Under the pieces are notes generated by a model, which saw nothing but the letters and a program-made list of their open reading frames with translations, ran no database searches and was not told the DNA's origin. Shown here in pieces: positions 1 through 5,795 of a stretch of DNA of 15,855 nucleotides. The DNA comes from Sphingobacteriaceae bacterium UBA2059 (GTDB lineage: Bacteria > Bacteroidota > Bacteroidia > Sphingobacteriales > Sphingobacteriaceae), in NCBI GenBank assembly GCA_002332615.1, contig DDAL01000014.1:1-15855 (forward strand). The letters run 5' to 3'. Made by a program: the position numbers and the translations under genes. The stretch's first letter is position 1, and each line of letters opens with the position of its first letter.

Positions 1-255
1 GATGTGATCTTGAAAGAGCGGCGAAGGCTTGTCCTGGTAACCAGAGATACCCCGCTAAATCTTATTCATATAAACAACATGAAAACGGTGAGCGAAGCTG
101 GAGGTATTATTTGTCCCGCAGCTCCATCCTTTTATAGCCGGCCACGTACATTGGAGGATGTAGCTTCAACAGTAGTAGAACGCATTATGGATCTAGTGCA
201 TTTGCCTGTTAAAGCTTTCCGTTGGGGGGGGATTGACGGAAGCGAAATTTCCTGA
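1..255 (+). CDS. ubiX: UbiX-family flavin prenyltransferase, C-terminal part (5' end outside window)
   Basis: The reading frame is open from the left edge, so only about 84 C-terminal residues are visible. They contain the family's late motif, KERRRLVLVTRDTPLNL, followed by the HINNM, GGIICPAAPSFYSRP and VERIMDLV segments. In UbiX this region builds part of the FMN and prenyl-phosphate site. UbiX enzymes attach a dimethylallyl group to FMN to make prenylated FMN, the cofactor of UbiD-type decarboxylases; the original assignment was in ubiquinone synthesis. Bacteroidota make menaquinone, so the partner decarboxylase here cannot be named. The last residues (RWGGIDGSEIS) follow a run of eight G at 224-231, and the exact C-terminus depends on that run being read correctly. 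A hairpin terminator follows at 263-290. Family assignment is firm; the physiological role is not visible. Confidence 0.85.
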   Translation, partial: DVILKERRRLVLVTRDTPLNLIHINNMKTVSEAGGIICPAAPSFYSRPRTLEDVASTVVERIMDLVHLPVKAFRWGGIDGSEIS

Positions 256-262
256 CGTAAAC

Positions 263-290
263 AAGAGATTCATCTCTTTTTATTTTATTT
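263..290 (+). terminator. Rho-independent terminator after the ubiX-like gene
   Basis: A short hairpin (AAGAGA 263-268, TCTCTT 273-278, loop TTCA) is followed directly by a T-rich tract ending near 290. It lies 7 bases after the stop codon of the upstream gene and just before the mtaB promoter box, so it separates the two transcription units. The stem is short, hence moderate confidence. Confidence 0.55.
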
Positions 291-297
291 ATCTTTG
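290..297 (+). promoter_or_regulatory. Bacteroidetes -7 box TATCTTTG for mtaB
   Basis: The sequence matches the Bacteroidetes -7 consensus TAnnTTTG. It ends 10 bases before the mtaB ATG, so the predicted leader is only a few bases. No clear -33 TTG element is seen at the expected distance. Confidence 0.5.
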
Positions 298-307
298 CCT
301 CTTAATT

Positions 308-1630
308 ATGGGTAAAAAGGTTGCGCTTTATACACTCGGATGTAAACTGAACTACTCCGAAACCTCTACTATAGGTCGTCAGTTCAAAGATGCTGGTTTT
401 CAAATAGTTGATTTCTATGATACGCCCGATGTTTATTTGATAAACACCTGTTCGGTTACAGACAATGCAGACAGAAAATGCCGCAAGGTGGTTAAGGAAG
501 CACTGAAGCATTCGCCTCTTGCTTACGTGGTTATTGTGGGTTGTTATGCACAGCTTAAGCCAAAAGAAATATCGGATATACCCGGCGTAGATATGGTTTT
601 GGGTGCCGCCGAAAAGTTTCGAATTATAGAGTTTCTTACAGATCTTACTAAAACATCTAAAACCCTTGTATTAAACCAACCTGTCGAATGCGCGAATGAA
701 TTTGTTCCTTCATTTTCTTATGGCGACCGAACACGCACCTTTTTGAAAGTTCAGGACGGATGTGACTATTCCTGTACTTTTTGCACCATTCCCCAGGCAA
801 GAGGAAACAGTCGGAGCGATACTATAGATAATATCTTGAATCAGGCACGGAGCATAGCTTCTTCAGGCTCTCGTGAAATTGTACTCACAGGAGTTAATAT
901 TGGTGACTTTGGTATTCGTAATGATGTGCGAGAAGATAGGTTCCTTGATCTGGTACAGGCTTTAGATGATGTATCAGGAATTGACAGAATTAGAATATCG
1001 TCGATTGAGCCTAACTTACTAAGCAATGAGGTTATAGATTTTGTAGGTCGCTCAAAACGTTTTGTCCCTCATTTTCATATTCCTTTGCAGTCGGGAAGTA
1101 ATAAGATCTTAGGTTTGATGCGCAGGAGGTATAAACGCGAATTATATGCCGATCGTGTTGAGAGGATTAAGGGGGTCATGTCCGATTGTTGTATAGGGGT
1201 AGATGTAATTGTTGGTTTTCCAGGTGAAACCCGGGAAGACTTTCTGGATACTTACAATTTTATCAATCAGCTCGATGTATCTTATCTGCATGTTTTTACT
1301 TATTCTGAAAGAGACAACACGATAGCCGCCGAAATGCAGGGAAGTGTACCTGGGTCTCAGCGTGCTGATAGAAGTAAAATGCTACACATCTTGTCCGAAA
1401 AAAAGCGTCGCGCTTTCTATGGTGCCCAGCTTGGTAAAAGAGAAACAGTGTTGTTTGAAGGCGATATAAAGGACGGGTTTATGCATGGTTTTACGAGAAA
1501 TTATGTTAAAGTGCGTACTCCCTACGATCCGTTACTGATAAATGAGACCTTAGATGTTAGGCTTGTGTCGATTTGCGAAAACGGAGATGTTGAAATAGAG
1601 GAGGCTGCTCCTGAAGTTTTATCACATTAG
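308..1630 (+). CDS. mtaB: tRNA (N6-threonylcarbamoyladenosine(37)-C2)-methylthiotransferase MtaB
   Basis: This 440-residue radical-SAM enzyme converts t6A at position 37 of ANN-decoding tRNAs to ms2t6A. The N-terminal methylthiotransferase domain holds the three ligands of the auxiliary 4Fe-4S cluster: C12 (TLGCKLN), C48 (NTCSVT) and C79 (GCYAQ). The radical-SAM motif CxxxCxxC is C152, C156, C159 (DGCDYSCTFC), and a C-terminal TRAM-like RNA-binding segment lies around 375-435. The TLGCKLN motif points to the MtaB subfamily rather than MiaB or RimO. The frame is open 75 bases further upstream to a TTG at 233, but family N-termini begin at MGKKVALYTLGCK, so the ATG at 308 is chosen; a promoter box at 290-297 agrees. 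The next gene starts 15 bases downstream and is probably co-transcribed. TsaB, part of the t6A synthesis machinery, is encoded later in this window. Confidence 0.93.
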   Translation: MGKKVALYTLGCKLNYSETSTIGRQFKDAGFQIVDFYDTPDVYLINTCSVTDNADRKCRKVVKEALKHSPLAYVVIVGCYAQLKPKEISDIPGVDMVLGAAEKFRIIEFLTDLTKTSKTLVLNQPVECANEFVPSFSYGDRTRTFLKVQDGCDYSCTFCTIPQARGNSRSDTIDNILNQARSIASSGSREIVLTGVNIGDFGIRNDVREDRFLDLVQALDDVSGIDRIRISSIEPNLLSNEVIDFVGRSKRFVPHFHIPLQSGSNKILGLMRRRYKRELYADRVERIKGVMSDCCIGVDVIVGFPGETREDFLDTYNFINQLDVSYLHVFTYSERDNTIAAEMQGSVPGSQRADRSKMLHILSEKKRRAFYGAQLGKRETVLFEGDIKDGFMHGFTRNYVKVRTPYDPLLINETLDVRLVSICENGDVEIEEAAPEVLSH

Positions 1631-1645
1631 ATTATACTAATAGCC

Positions 1646-2434
1646 ATGAATCTGGAAGCATTAACACAGCAGGTAACGTCAATTGCAAAAGAAGTCGGTT
1701 CTTTTATTCGCGCTGAATCTAAATTGTTTAAGAGCAGTCAAATAGAGTACAAAGGGCTTAATGACCTTGTTTCTTATGTTGATAAAGAAGCGGAGAAAAA
1801 AATTGTTGAATCTTTGCTTTTGCTTTTGCCTGATGCTGGGTTTATTACTGAAGAGAAGACCGTTAGTAGAAAAGGTACTACATTTACCTGGATAGTTGAC
1901 CCTTTAGATGGAACGACTAATTTTATTCATGGTTTGCCTGCTTATTCGGTAAGTATCGCTTTGCAGCAGGATGATCGTTTGATTCTAGGAGTTGTTTATG
2001 AAATAAACCGTGACGAGTGCTTTTATGCGTGGAAAGGCGGCGGAACTTACATGAATGGAGTACCTGTTAGGGTTGCCTCAAACAAAGAGCTCAGTGAGTC
2101 CTTGATCGCAACGGGCTTTCCGTATTATGAATTTGATCTACTCGAAAAGTATATTAATGTTTTCAGAGATCTTACACAGGTATGTCATGGTTTAAGAAGA
2201 GTTGGCTCTGCAGCCGTAGATTTAGCATACGTAGCCTGCGGGAGATATGACGGCTACTTTGAATACAATATAAACTCTTATGACATCGCAGCTGGCATTG
2301 TACTGGTGGAAGAAGCAGGAGGGAAGGTTTTCAATTTTGACGGAAGTGACCTAAGCTTTGAAACCAGAGAAGTAATTGCAGCCAATGCTTCTATACAGGT
2401 CAGGCTTGGCGAAGTGATTAGACGATATTTTTGA
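1646..2434 (+). CDS. Inositol monophosphatase family protein (SuhB-like)
   Basis: The 262-residue product has the full set of metal-site motifs of the Mg2+-dependent inositol monophosphatase family: E69/E70 in ITEEK, D85 and D88 in WIVDPLDGTTNF (motif 1), and D213 in YDIAAGIVLVEEAGG (motif 2). Length is typical. The family removes phosphate from inositol 1-phosphate or related sugar phosphates; the natural substrate in this organism cannot be read from sequence, and a 3'-nucleotidase (CysQ-like) role is less likely given the overall SuhB-like spacing. The start is an ATG 15 bases after the mtaB stop with no promoter box between, so it is probably the second gene of an mtaB operon. The functional link to tRNA modification is unclear. 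It converges on the Nfu gene, with a weak hairpin between. Confidence 0.9.
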   Translation: MNLEALTQQVTSIAKEVGSFIRAESKLFKSSQIEYKGLNDLVSYVDKEAEKKIVESLLLLLPDAGFITEEKTVSRKGTTFTWIVDPLDGTTNFIHGLPAYSVSIALQQDDRLILGVVYEINRDECFYAWKGGGTYMNGVPVRVASNKELSESLIATGFPYYEFDLLEKYINVFRDLTQVCHGLRRVGSAAVDLAYVACGRYDGYFEYNINSYDIAAGIVLVEEAGGKVFNFDGSDLSFETREVIAANASIQVRLGEVIRRYF

Positions 2435-2451
2435 TCTGATTCTTAGAGTTA

Positions 2452-2489
2452 AAAGGCTTCCGATAATTCTTCATTTAACGAAAGCCTTT
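2452..2489. terminator. Hairpin between convergent genes, possible two-way terminator
   Basis: AAAGGCTT (2452-2459) pairs with AAGCCTTT (2482-2489); allowing one mismatch the stem extends to 11 pairs with an AT-rich 16-base loop. It sits in the 68-base gap between two gene 3' ends. There is no long T tract on either side, so termination is inferred mainly from position. Confidence 0.4.
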
Positions 2490-2502
2490 GCTTTATGTAT
2501 AC

Positions 2503-3051
2503 TTAAGCAATTACCTCTGTTACCTCAGGAATCATTCGTTTAAGAAGATTTTCTATACCCGCTTTTAATGTATAGGTAGATGATGGACAACCGCTGCAGG
2601 CTCCTTTTAGCTCTACTGTTACAACGCCTTCATCGAAAGATTTAAAGGAAATAGCGCCTCCGTCTTGTTCAATAGCCGGTCGCACGTAGTCATGCAGAAT
2701 CTGCTGAATTCTAATTTCCGTTTCTGTGCCTGTAAACTCGGTTGAATGGTCAGCTTCATGCTCTTTAATTTCCAGACCCGACTCAACCGCCCCTTTTACA
2801 AACTCTTTCAAAATAGGTTCAATGCTTGGCCAGTCAGCATCTTCAGATTTTGTAATTGTGACGAAGTTGCTGGCAAAGAAAACACCATTGACAAAGTTAA
2901 ACTTGAAAAGTTCGCGAGCGAAAGGTGAGGCTTCCGCCTGTTCTTTTGTTGGGAAATCGATACTACCATTGTAAAGCAACTTATTTACTAAAAACTTTAC
3001 AGTAGCCGGGTTAGGAGTATGTTCTGTATATACGTTAATTTTGCTTGCCAT
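2503..3051 (-). CDS. NifU-like / Nfu iron-sulfur cluster scaffold or carrier protein
   Basis: The 182-residue protein has two parts. Residues about 1-90 form an Nfu N-terminal domain (INVYTEHTPNPATVKF at the start). Residues about 108-182 are a NifU C-terminal domain with the cluster-binding CxxC at C152 and C155 (GACSGCPSS). This layout is that of mitochondrial NFU1 and bacterial Nfu proteins, which pass 4Fe-4S clusters to target enzymes; complex I, partly encoded in this window, is a plausible client but this is inference. The frame extends 14 codons upstream, but the ATG at 3051 (MASKINVY) matches family N-termini and lies 15 bases after a TAnnTTTG box. It lies downstream of purB on the same strand with an 87-base gap and appears to have its own promoter. 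Confidence 0.9.
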   Translation of the reverse strand: MASKINVYTEHTPNPATVKFLVNKLLYNGSIDFPTKEQAEASPFARELFKFNFVNGVFFASNFVTITKSEDADWPSIEPILKEFVKGAVESGLEIKEHEADHSTEFTGTETEIRIQQILHDYVRPAIEQDGGAISFKSFDEGVVTVELKGACSGCPSSTYTLKAGIENLLKRMIPEVTEVIA

Positions 3052-3066
3052 TTGTGTTTGTTTATA

Positions 3067-3074
3067 CAAAAATA
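3067..3074 (-). promoter_or_regulatory. Bacteroidetes -7 box TATTTTTG for the Nfu gene
   Basis: On the minus strand this reads TATTTTTG, matching TAnnTTTG, and ends 15 bases before the ATG at 3051. It supports the shorter start and a promoter separate from purB. Confidence 0.5.
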
Positions 3075-3138
3075 CCAATTTAAAGTCCTTCAAGAGCCTT
3101 TGGTATGTATTTTACAAGGGTAAGACATTTCCGTTGCT

Positions 3139-4482
3139 CTAAATGCCGGTATACGTGTAGGGGGTGATTTTTAATAATTCTGTTTTTACTTCCTCGCTTA
3201 CATTAAGTCGCTTAACGAAGTTTTCAATAGTAGCCGCGTTTATGACGGTATTTGTGCGTGTCAGGTCTTTAAGAGCTTCATAAGGGTTTGGATAATTCTC
3301 ACGTCTTAAAATTGTCTGAATAGCTTCTGCTACCACCGCCCAGTTTTTTTCGAGATCCGTATTAATAGCTTCTTCATTAAGGATTAGCTTGTTTAAACCC
3401 CTCATGAGGGCCTTGATCGCAATTACGGTATGAGCCAAAGGGACTCCTATGTTGCGTAAGACAGTTGAATCTGTAAGGTCTCGCTGAAGCCTTGAGACCG
3501 GCAGTTTTGATGACAAGTGCTCGTAAAACGCATTGGCTATGCCTAAGTTACCTTCGGAATTTTCAAAGTCTATCGGATTGACTTTATGTGGCATTGCTGA
3601 GGAACCAACCTCTCCGGCTTTTATTTTTTGTTTGAAATAGTTCATTGAAATATAAGACCATATATCCCGATCCATATCAATAAGTATGGTGTTAATGCGT
3701 TTCATCGCATCGCAATGCGCAGCAAAACTGTCGTAGTGCTCAATTTGAGTGGTGTGCTGGGAGCGACTTAGTTTTAACTGACTGTTTACAAACTGATTTC
3801 CGAAGTCCTTCCAGTCAATAGAGGGGTACGCTACATGATGGGCTTTAAAATTGCCTGTAGCACCGCCAAATTTGGCAGAAAATGGAATTTGCTTAAATAG
3901 CTTCAACTGACTTTCCAGGCGCTCTGCAAATACCATGAACTCTTTTCCAAGACGAGTAGGGGAAGCCGGCTGTCCATGCGTGTGGGCCAGCAAGGGAATA
4001 TCTTTCCACTCGGAAGATAGTAGTTTGATAATACCTAAAAGTTCTTCAACCAAGGGCAGATAAACAGTGTCGACAGCTTCTTTAAATGAATAAGGGATAG
4101 CAGTGTTGTTAATGTCCTGAGAGGTGAGTCCGAAGTGAATGAACTCTTTGAACTGATTTAGCTTCAAGTTGTCAAACTTCTCCTTTAGAAAGTATTCTAC
4201 GGCTTTTACATCATGATTAGTCTCGGCCTCAAATTCCTTTACTCTTTCAATATCCTCGTGAGAGAAGGTATTCACAATGTTTGTAAGATCAGCGAGTCTT
4301 TGCGGTGGAAAGTCCTTAAGCTGAGGAAGGGGGACTAAACACAGAGCTTTAAAATATTCTACTTCTATAAATACCCTGTACTTAATAAGTGCGGCTTCCG
4401 AAAAATAGTCTCTTAAGCTTTTAGTTGAATTCCAGTATCTGCCATCTACAGGAGAAATGCAATATAGGGGAGAAAAGTCCAT
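3139..4482 (-). CDS. purB: Adenylosuccinate lyase
   Basis: The 447-residue enzyme acts twice in purine synthesis: it cleaves SAICAR to AICAR plus fumarate, and adenylosuccinate to AMP plus fumarate. It belongs to the fumarase/aspartase superfamily. The superfamily signature is complete (GSSAMPHKVNPIDFEN, residues 293-308), with S295 in the flexible loop as the expected catalytic base and H169 in AHTHGQ as the expected acid. The N-terminus (LYCISPVDGRY) and length resemble the E. coli PurB subgroup. The ATG at 4482 follows a TAnnTTTG box by 13 bases. purE and purK lie about 5.5 kb away on the same strand, so the pathway genes are scattered. Nothing unusual is seen in the coding sequence. Confidence 0.97.
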   Translation of the reverse strand: MDFSPLYCISPVDGRYWNSTKSLRDYFSEAALIKYRVFIEVEYFKALCLVPLPQLKDFPPQRLADLTNIVNTFSHEDIERVKEFEAETNHDVKAVEYFLKEKFDNLKLNQFKEFIHFGLTSQDINNTAIPYSFKEAVDTVYLPLVEELLGIIKLLSSEWKDIPLLAHTHGQPASPTRLGKEFMVFAERLESQLKLFKQIPFSAKFGGATGNFKAHHVAYPSIDWKDFGNQFVNSQLKLSRSQHTTQIEHYDSFAAHCDAMKRINTILIDMDRDIWSYISMNYFKQKIKAGEVGSSAMPHKVNPIDFENSEGNLGIANAFYEHLSSKLPVSRLQRDLTDSTVLRNIGVPLAHTVIAIKALMRGLNKLILNEEAINTDLEKNWAVVAEAIQTILRRENYPNPYEALKDLTRTNTVINAATIENFVKRLNVSEEVKTELLKITPYTYTGI

Positions 4483-4495
4483 GTTGTTTTTTTGG

Positions 4496-4503
4496 CAAAG
4501 TTA
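4496..4503 (-). promoter_or_regulatory. Bacteroidetes -7 box TAACTTTG for purB
   Basis: The minus strand reads TAACTTTG, a match to TAnnTTTG, ending 13 bases before the purB ATG. It lies downstream of the terminator at 4557-4588, so purB has its own transcription unit. Confidence 0.55.
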
Positions 4504-4556
4504 AACTTTCCATGCAACAGGTGAAGCGTAATGATAAAAAGGCAGGCACAATACAT

Positions 4557-4588
4557 AAAAAAGGTGTGCATCATTTGACACACACCTT
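4557..4588 (-). terminator. Rho-independent terminator of the mini-lipoprotein genes
   Basis: Read on the minus strand, AAGGTGTG (4588-4581) pairs with CACACCTT (4568-4561), with a 12-base loop that can add two wobble pairs, followed by an uninterrupted T run to 4557. It begins 25 bases after the stop of the 69-residue lipoprotein gene and isolates it from purB. Confidence 0.75.
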
Positions 4589-4613
4589 AATGTTGGTTAT
4601 AGTTTCCTATAAA

Positions 4614-4823
4614 TTACTTCTTTACAGAATCAACTGCAGCGCTAGAAGCTGAGTCAATTGTGTCAGTTTTTGCGTCTGCTGTTGAATCAACTGAGTCAAT
4701 TCTCGCGTCAGCAGTTGAATCGATAGAGTCTGCAGTGTTGTTTTCGGTTTTGTTTGAGTTACAAGCAGAAACTGAAAGAGCGATTGCTAATGCTAAAAAG
4801 CCAGATTTAAATAAAGTCTTCAT
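4614..4823 (-). CDS. Small predicted lipoprotein with 11-residue Asp/Ser-rich repeats
   Basis: The 69-residue product starts with a lipoprotein signal peptide: basic MKTLFK, hydrophobic GFLALAIALSV, and a lipobox VSAC with the lipidated cysteine at C21. The mature part is very acidic and rich in D, S, T and A, with an 11-residue unit repeated at 32-42 (DSIDSTADARI), 43-53 (DSVDSTADAKT), 54-64 (DTIDSASSAAV) and a partial copy at 65-69. No enzyme motif is visible and no function can be assigned. The frame extends 11 codons upstream, but the signal peptide fixes the ATG at 4823. It is a paralogue of the next gene upstream on the same strand (4889-5089): 21-residue N-termini nearly match and both continue CNS-KTEN. 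Closeness to the ECF sigma gene suggests a possible link to envelope stress, which is inference. Confidence 0.78.
   Translation of the reverse strand: MKTLFKSGFLALAIALSVSACNSNKTENNTADSIDSTADARIDSVDSTADAKTDTIDSASSAAVDSVKK
4617..4730 (-). repeat. 33-bp tandem repeat encoding an 11-residue unit, about 3.5 copies
   Basis: The segment encodes three imperfect 11-residue units plus five residues of a fourth. The first two units differ at three positions (I/V, R/K, I/T); the third is more diverged. Such in-frame units expand or contract easily by recombination or slippage. Confidence 0.65.
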
Positions 4824-4863
4824 TTTAATTGTAATGTATTTAAGTATTAATAACACAAGGCGC

Positions 4864-4871
4864 CAAAGGTA
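4864..4871 (-). promoter_or_regulatory. Candidate -7 box TACCTTTG for the 69-residue lipoprotein gene
   Basis: The minus strand reads TACCTTTG, matching TAnnTTTG, 40 bases before the ATG at 4823, in the short gap between the two lipoprotein genes. It overlaps an 11-base near-palindrome (AAGGTAACCTT, 4866-4876). If used, the two lipoprotein genes are transcribed separately. Confidence 0.4.
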
Positions 4872-4888
4872 ACCTTATATTTTAAAAT

Positions 4889-5089
4889 TTACATTCCTGT
4901 GTTAGCTGAATCAGTAGTTACAGTGTTATCAACGGCTGTAGTATCTGATAGCATTGTAGTGTCAGCATCTGTAACACTGGTGTCTACCATAGTAGAATCA
5001 TTTGCGTTTTCAGTTTTGGTTGAATTACATGCAACAACTGAAAAAGAGATAGCTAAAGCTAAAAAACCAAGGTTGAATAATCTTTTCAT
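4889..5089 (-). CDS. Small predicted lipoprotein, paralogue of the adjacent one
   Basis: The 66-residue product has a lipoprotein signal peptide (MKRLFNLGFLALAISFSV) and lipobox VVAC with the lipidated cysteine at C21. The mature part is acidic and rich in D, T, S, V and A (segments such as DADTTMLSDTTAVDN), lacks aromatic residues, and is probably unstructured. It shares the MK-LF--GFLALAI--SV-ACNS-KTEN pattern with the 69-residue neighbour, so the pair arose by tandem duplication while the tails diverged and the neighbour gained or kept 11-residue repeats. The start is the ATG at 5089. It is transcribed away from the ECF sigma gene, across a 119-base shared control region with no TAnnTTTG box. 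Function unknown. Confidence 0.75.
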   Translation of the reverse strand: MKRLFNLGFLALAISFSVVACNSTKTENANDSTMVDTSVTDADTTMLSDTTAVDNTVTTDSANTGM

Positions 5090-5095
5090 TTTTCT

Positions 5096-5122
5096 AAGTA
5101 TTAAATTTAAAGGTTAATACTT
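5096..5122. repeat. 9-bp perfect inverted repeat in the leader of the 66-residue lipoprotein gene
   Basis: AAGTATTAA (5096-5104) and TTAATACTT (5114-5122) are exact complements around a 9-base AT-rich spacer. The dyad begins 6 bases upstream of the lipoprotein ATG. It may form an mRNA hairpin in the 5' leader or be a protein-binding operator. The left arm, within TAAGTATTAA, recurs at 4841-4850 upstream of the paralogous gene. Confidence 0.5.
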
Positions 5123-5133
5123 CACGTTTTAAA

Positions 5134-5186
5134 AAGTAACCCTGCTAAAAAACTTATTTACAAAAATTTCCTACATTGGGTTACTT
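5134..5186. promoter_or_regulatory. Divergent control region with inverted AAGTAACCC / GGGTTACTT boxes
   Basis: AAGTAACCC (5134-5142) and its exact complement GGGTTACTT (5178-5186) flank 35 AT-rich bases between the divergent lipoprotein and sigma-factor genes. Each box read outward contains AAC, the core of many ECF -35 elements, and each is at a workable distance for a start site upstream of its gene (67 bases to the sigma GTG, 88 to the lipoprotein ATG). No TAnnTTTG box is present in this gap. I infer ECF-dependent divergent promoters or a shared operator; direct evidence is only the repeat itself. Confidence 0.4.
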
Positions 5187-5208
5187 AGATGAAAAGATTG
5201 TATAAATA

Positions 5209-5775
5209 GTGAGTAAAGATATAAGAGAGTCATTACCAAACGATAAAGAAGCTTTACTTGGAATTATGAATGATTCCAGGGACATGCTTGAGCAATTATA
5301 TAAAGGATATTTTCCTATGATACTCAATTTTGTATTGCTTAACAGCGGAACTGATGATGATGCTAAGGATGTTTTTCAGGAATCGATGATAGTTCTGTAT
5401 GATAAGGTAAAAGAGGGTAAGTTTGAGCTCAATTGTAAGTTAAAGACGTTTATCTATTCTGTAAGCAGGCGCATATGGCTAAAAAAGCTGAGCTACAGCA
5501 GCAGATATACGGGCAAAGTTGAAGACTTTGAAGATACAATACAGGTTGAAGACGATATCGTTTCTCATGAAGAGAAGGATTTGCAATTTTACAAGATGGA
5601 TGAGGCGTTAAATATGCTTGGCGAACCTTGCAAAACTATTATTGAAGATTTTTACTTAAAAAACAGGTCAATGCAGGAGATTTCTGAAAAGTTTGGTTAT
5701 ACCAATTCGGATAATGCCAAGAATCAGAAATATAAATGCCTTCAGCGGCTTAAACGGTACTTTTTTTCAAAATGA
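5209..5775 (+). CDS. ECF-type RNA polymerase sigma factor
   Basis: The 188-residue protein has the two-domain plan of extracytoplasmic function sigma factors. Region 2 spans about 27-92, with the core-binding helix DDAKDVFQESMIVLYDKV (50-67) and SVSRRIWLKK near its end. Region 4 spans about 128-184, with the helix-turn-helix SMQEISEKFGYTNSDNAKN (154-172) that would bind the -35 element. The start is a GTG at 5209; no in-frame ATG lies just upstream, and the next methionine (residue 20) would trim the N-terminus. It probably directs polymerase to a small set of envelope-related genes. The fusion protein that starts 20 bases downstream is the likely regulator, by gene order and its anti-sigma-like N-terminus. 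Target genes cannot be read with certainty; autoregulation and control of the divergent lipoprotein gene are inferred. Confidence 0.88.
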   Translation: MSKDIRESLPNDKEALLGIMNDSRDMLEQLYKGYFPMILNFVLLNSGTDDDAKDVFQESMIVLYDKVKEGKFELNCKLKTFIYSVSRRIWLKKLSYSSRYTGKVEDFEDTIQVEDDIVSHEEKDLQFYKMDEALNMLGEPCKTIIEDFYLKNRSMQEISEKFGYTNSDNAKNQKYKCLQRLKRYFFSK

Positions 5776-5795
5776 ACTAAGAGGTAAATATAGAT

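Noticed and set aside
233..307. Longer mtaB start (TTG at 233) adding 25 residues
   Set aside because: The added residues are hydrophobic and unlike the family; the ATG at 308 gives the standard N-terminus and follows a promoter box and a terminator.
4660..5117. Plus-strand frames opposite the two lipoprotein genes
   Set aside because: The minus strand has clear signal peptides, lipoboxes and a terminator; the plus frames only mirror the Ser/Asp repeats.
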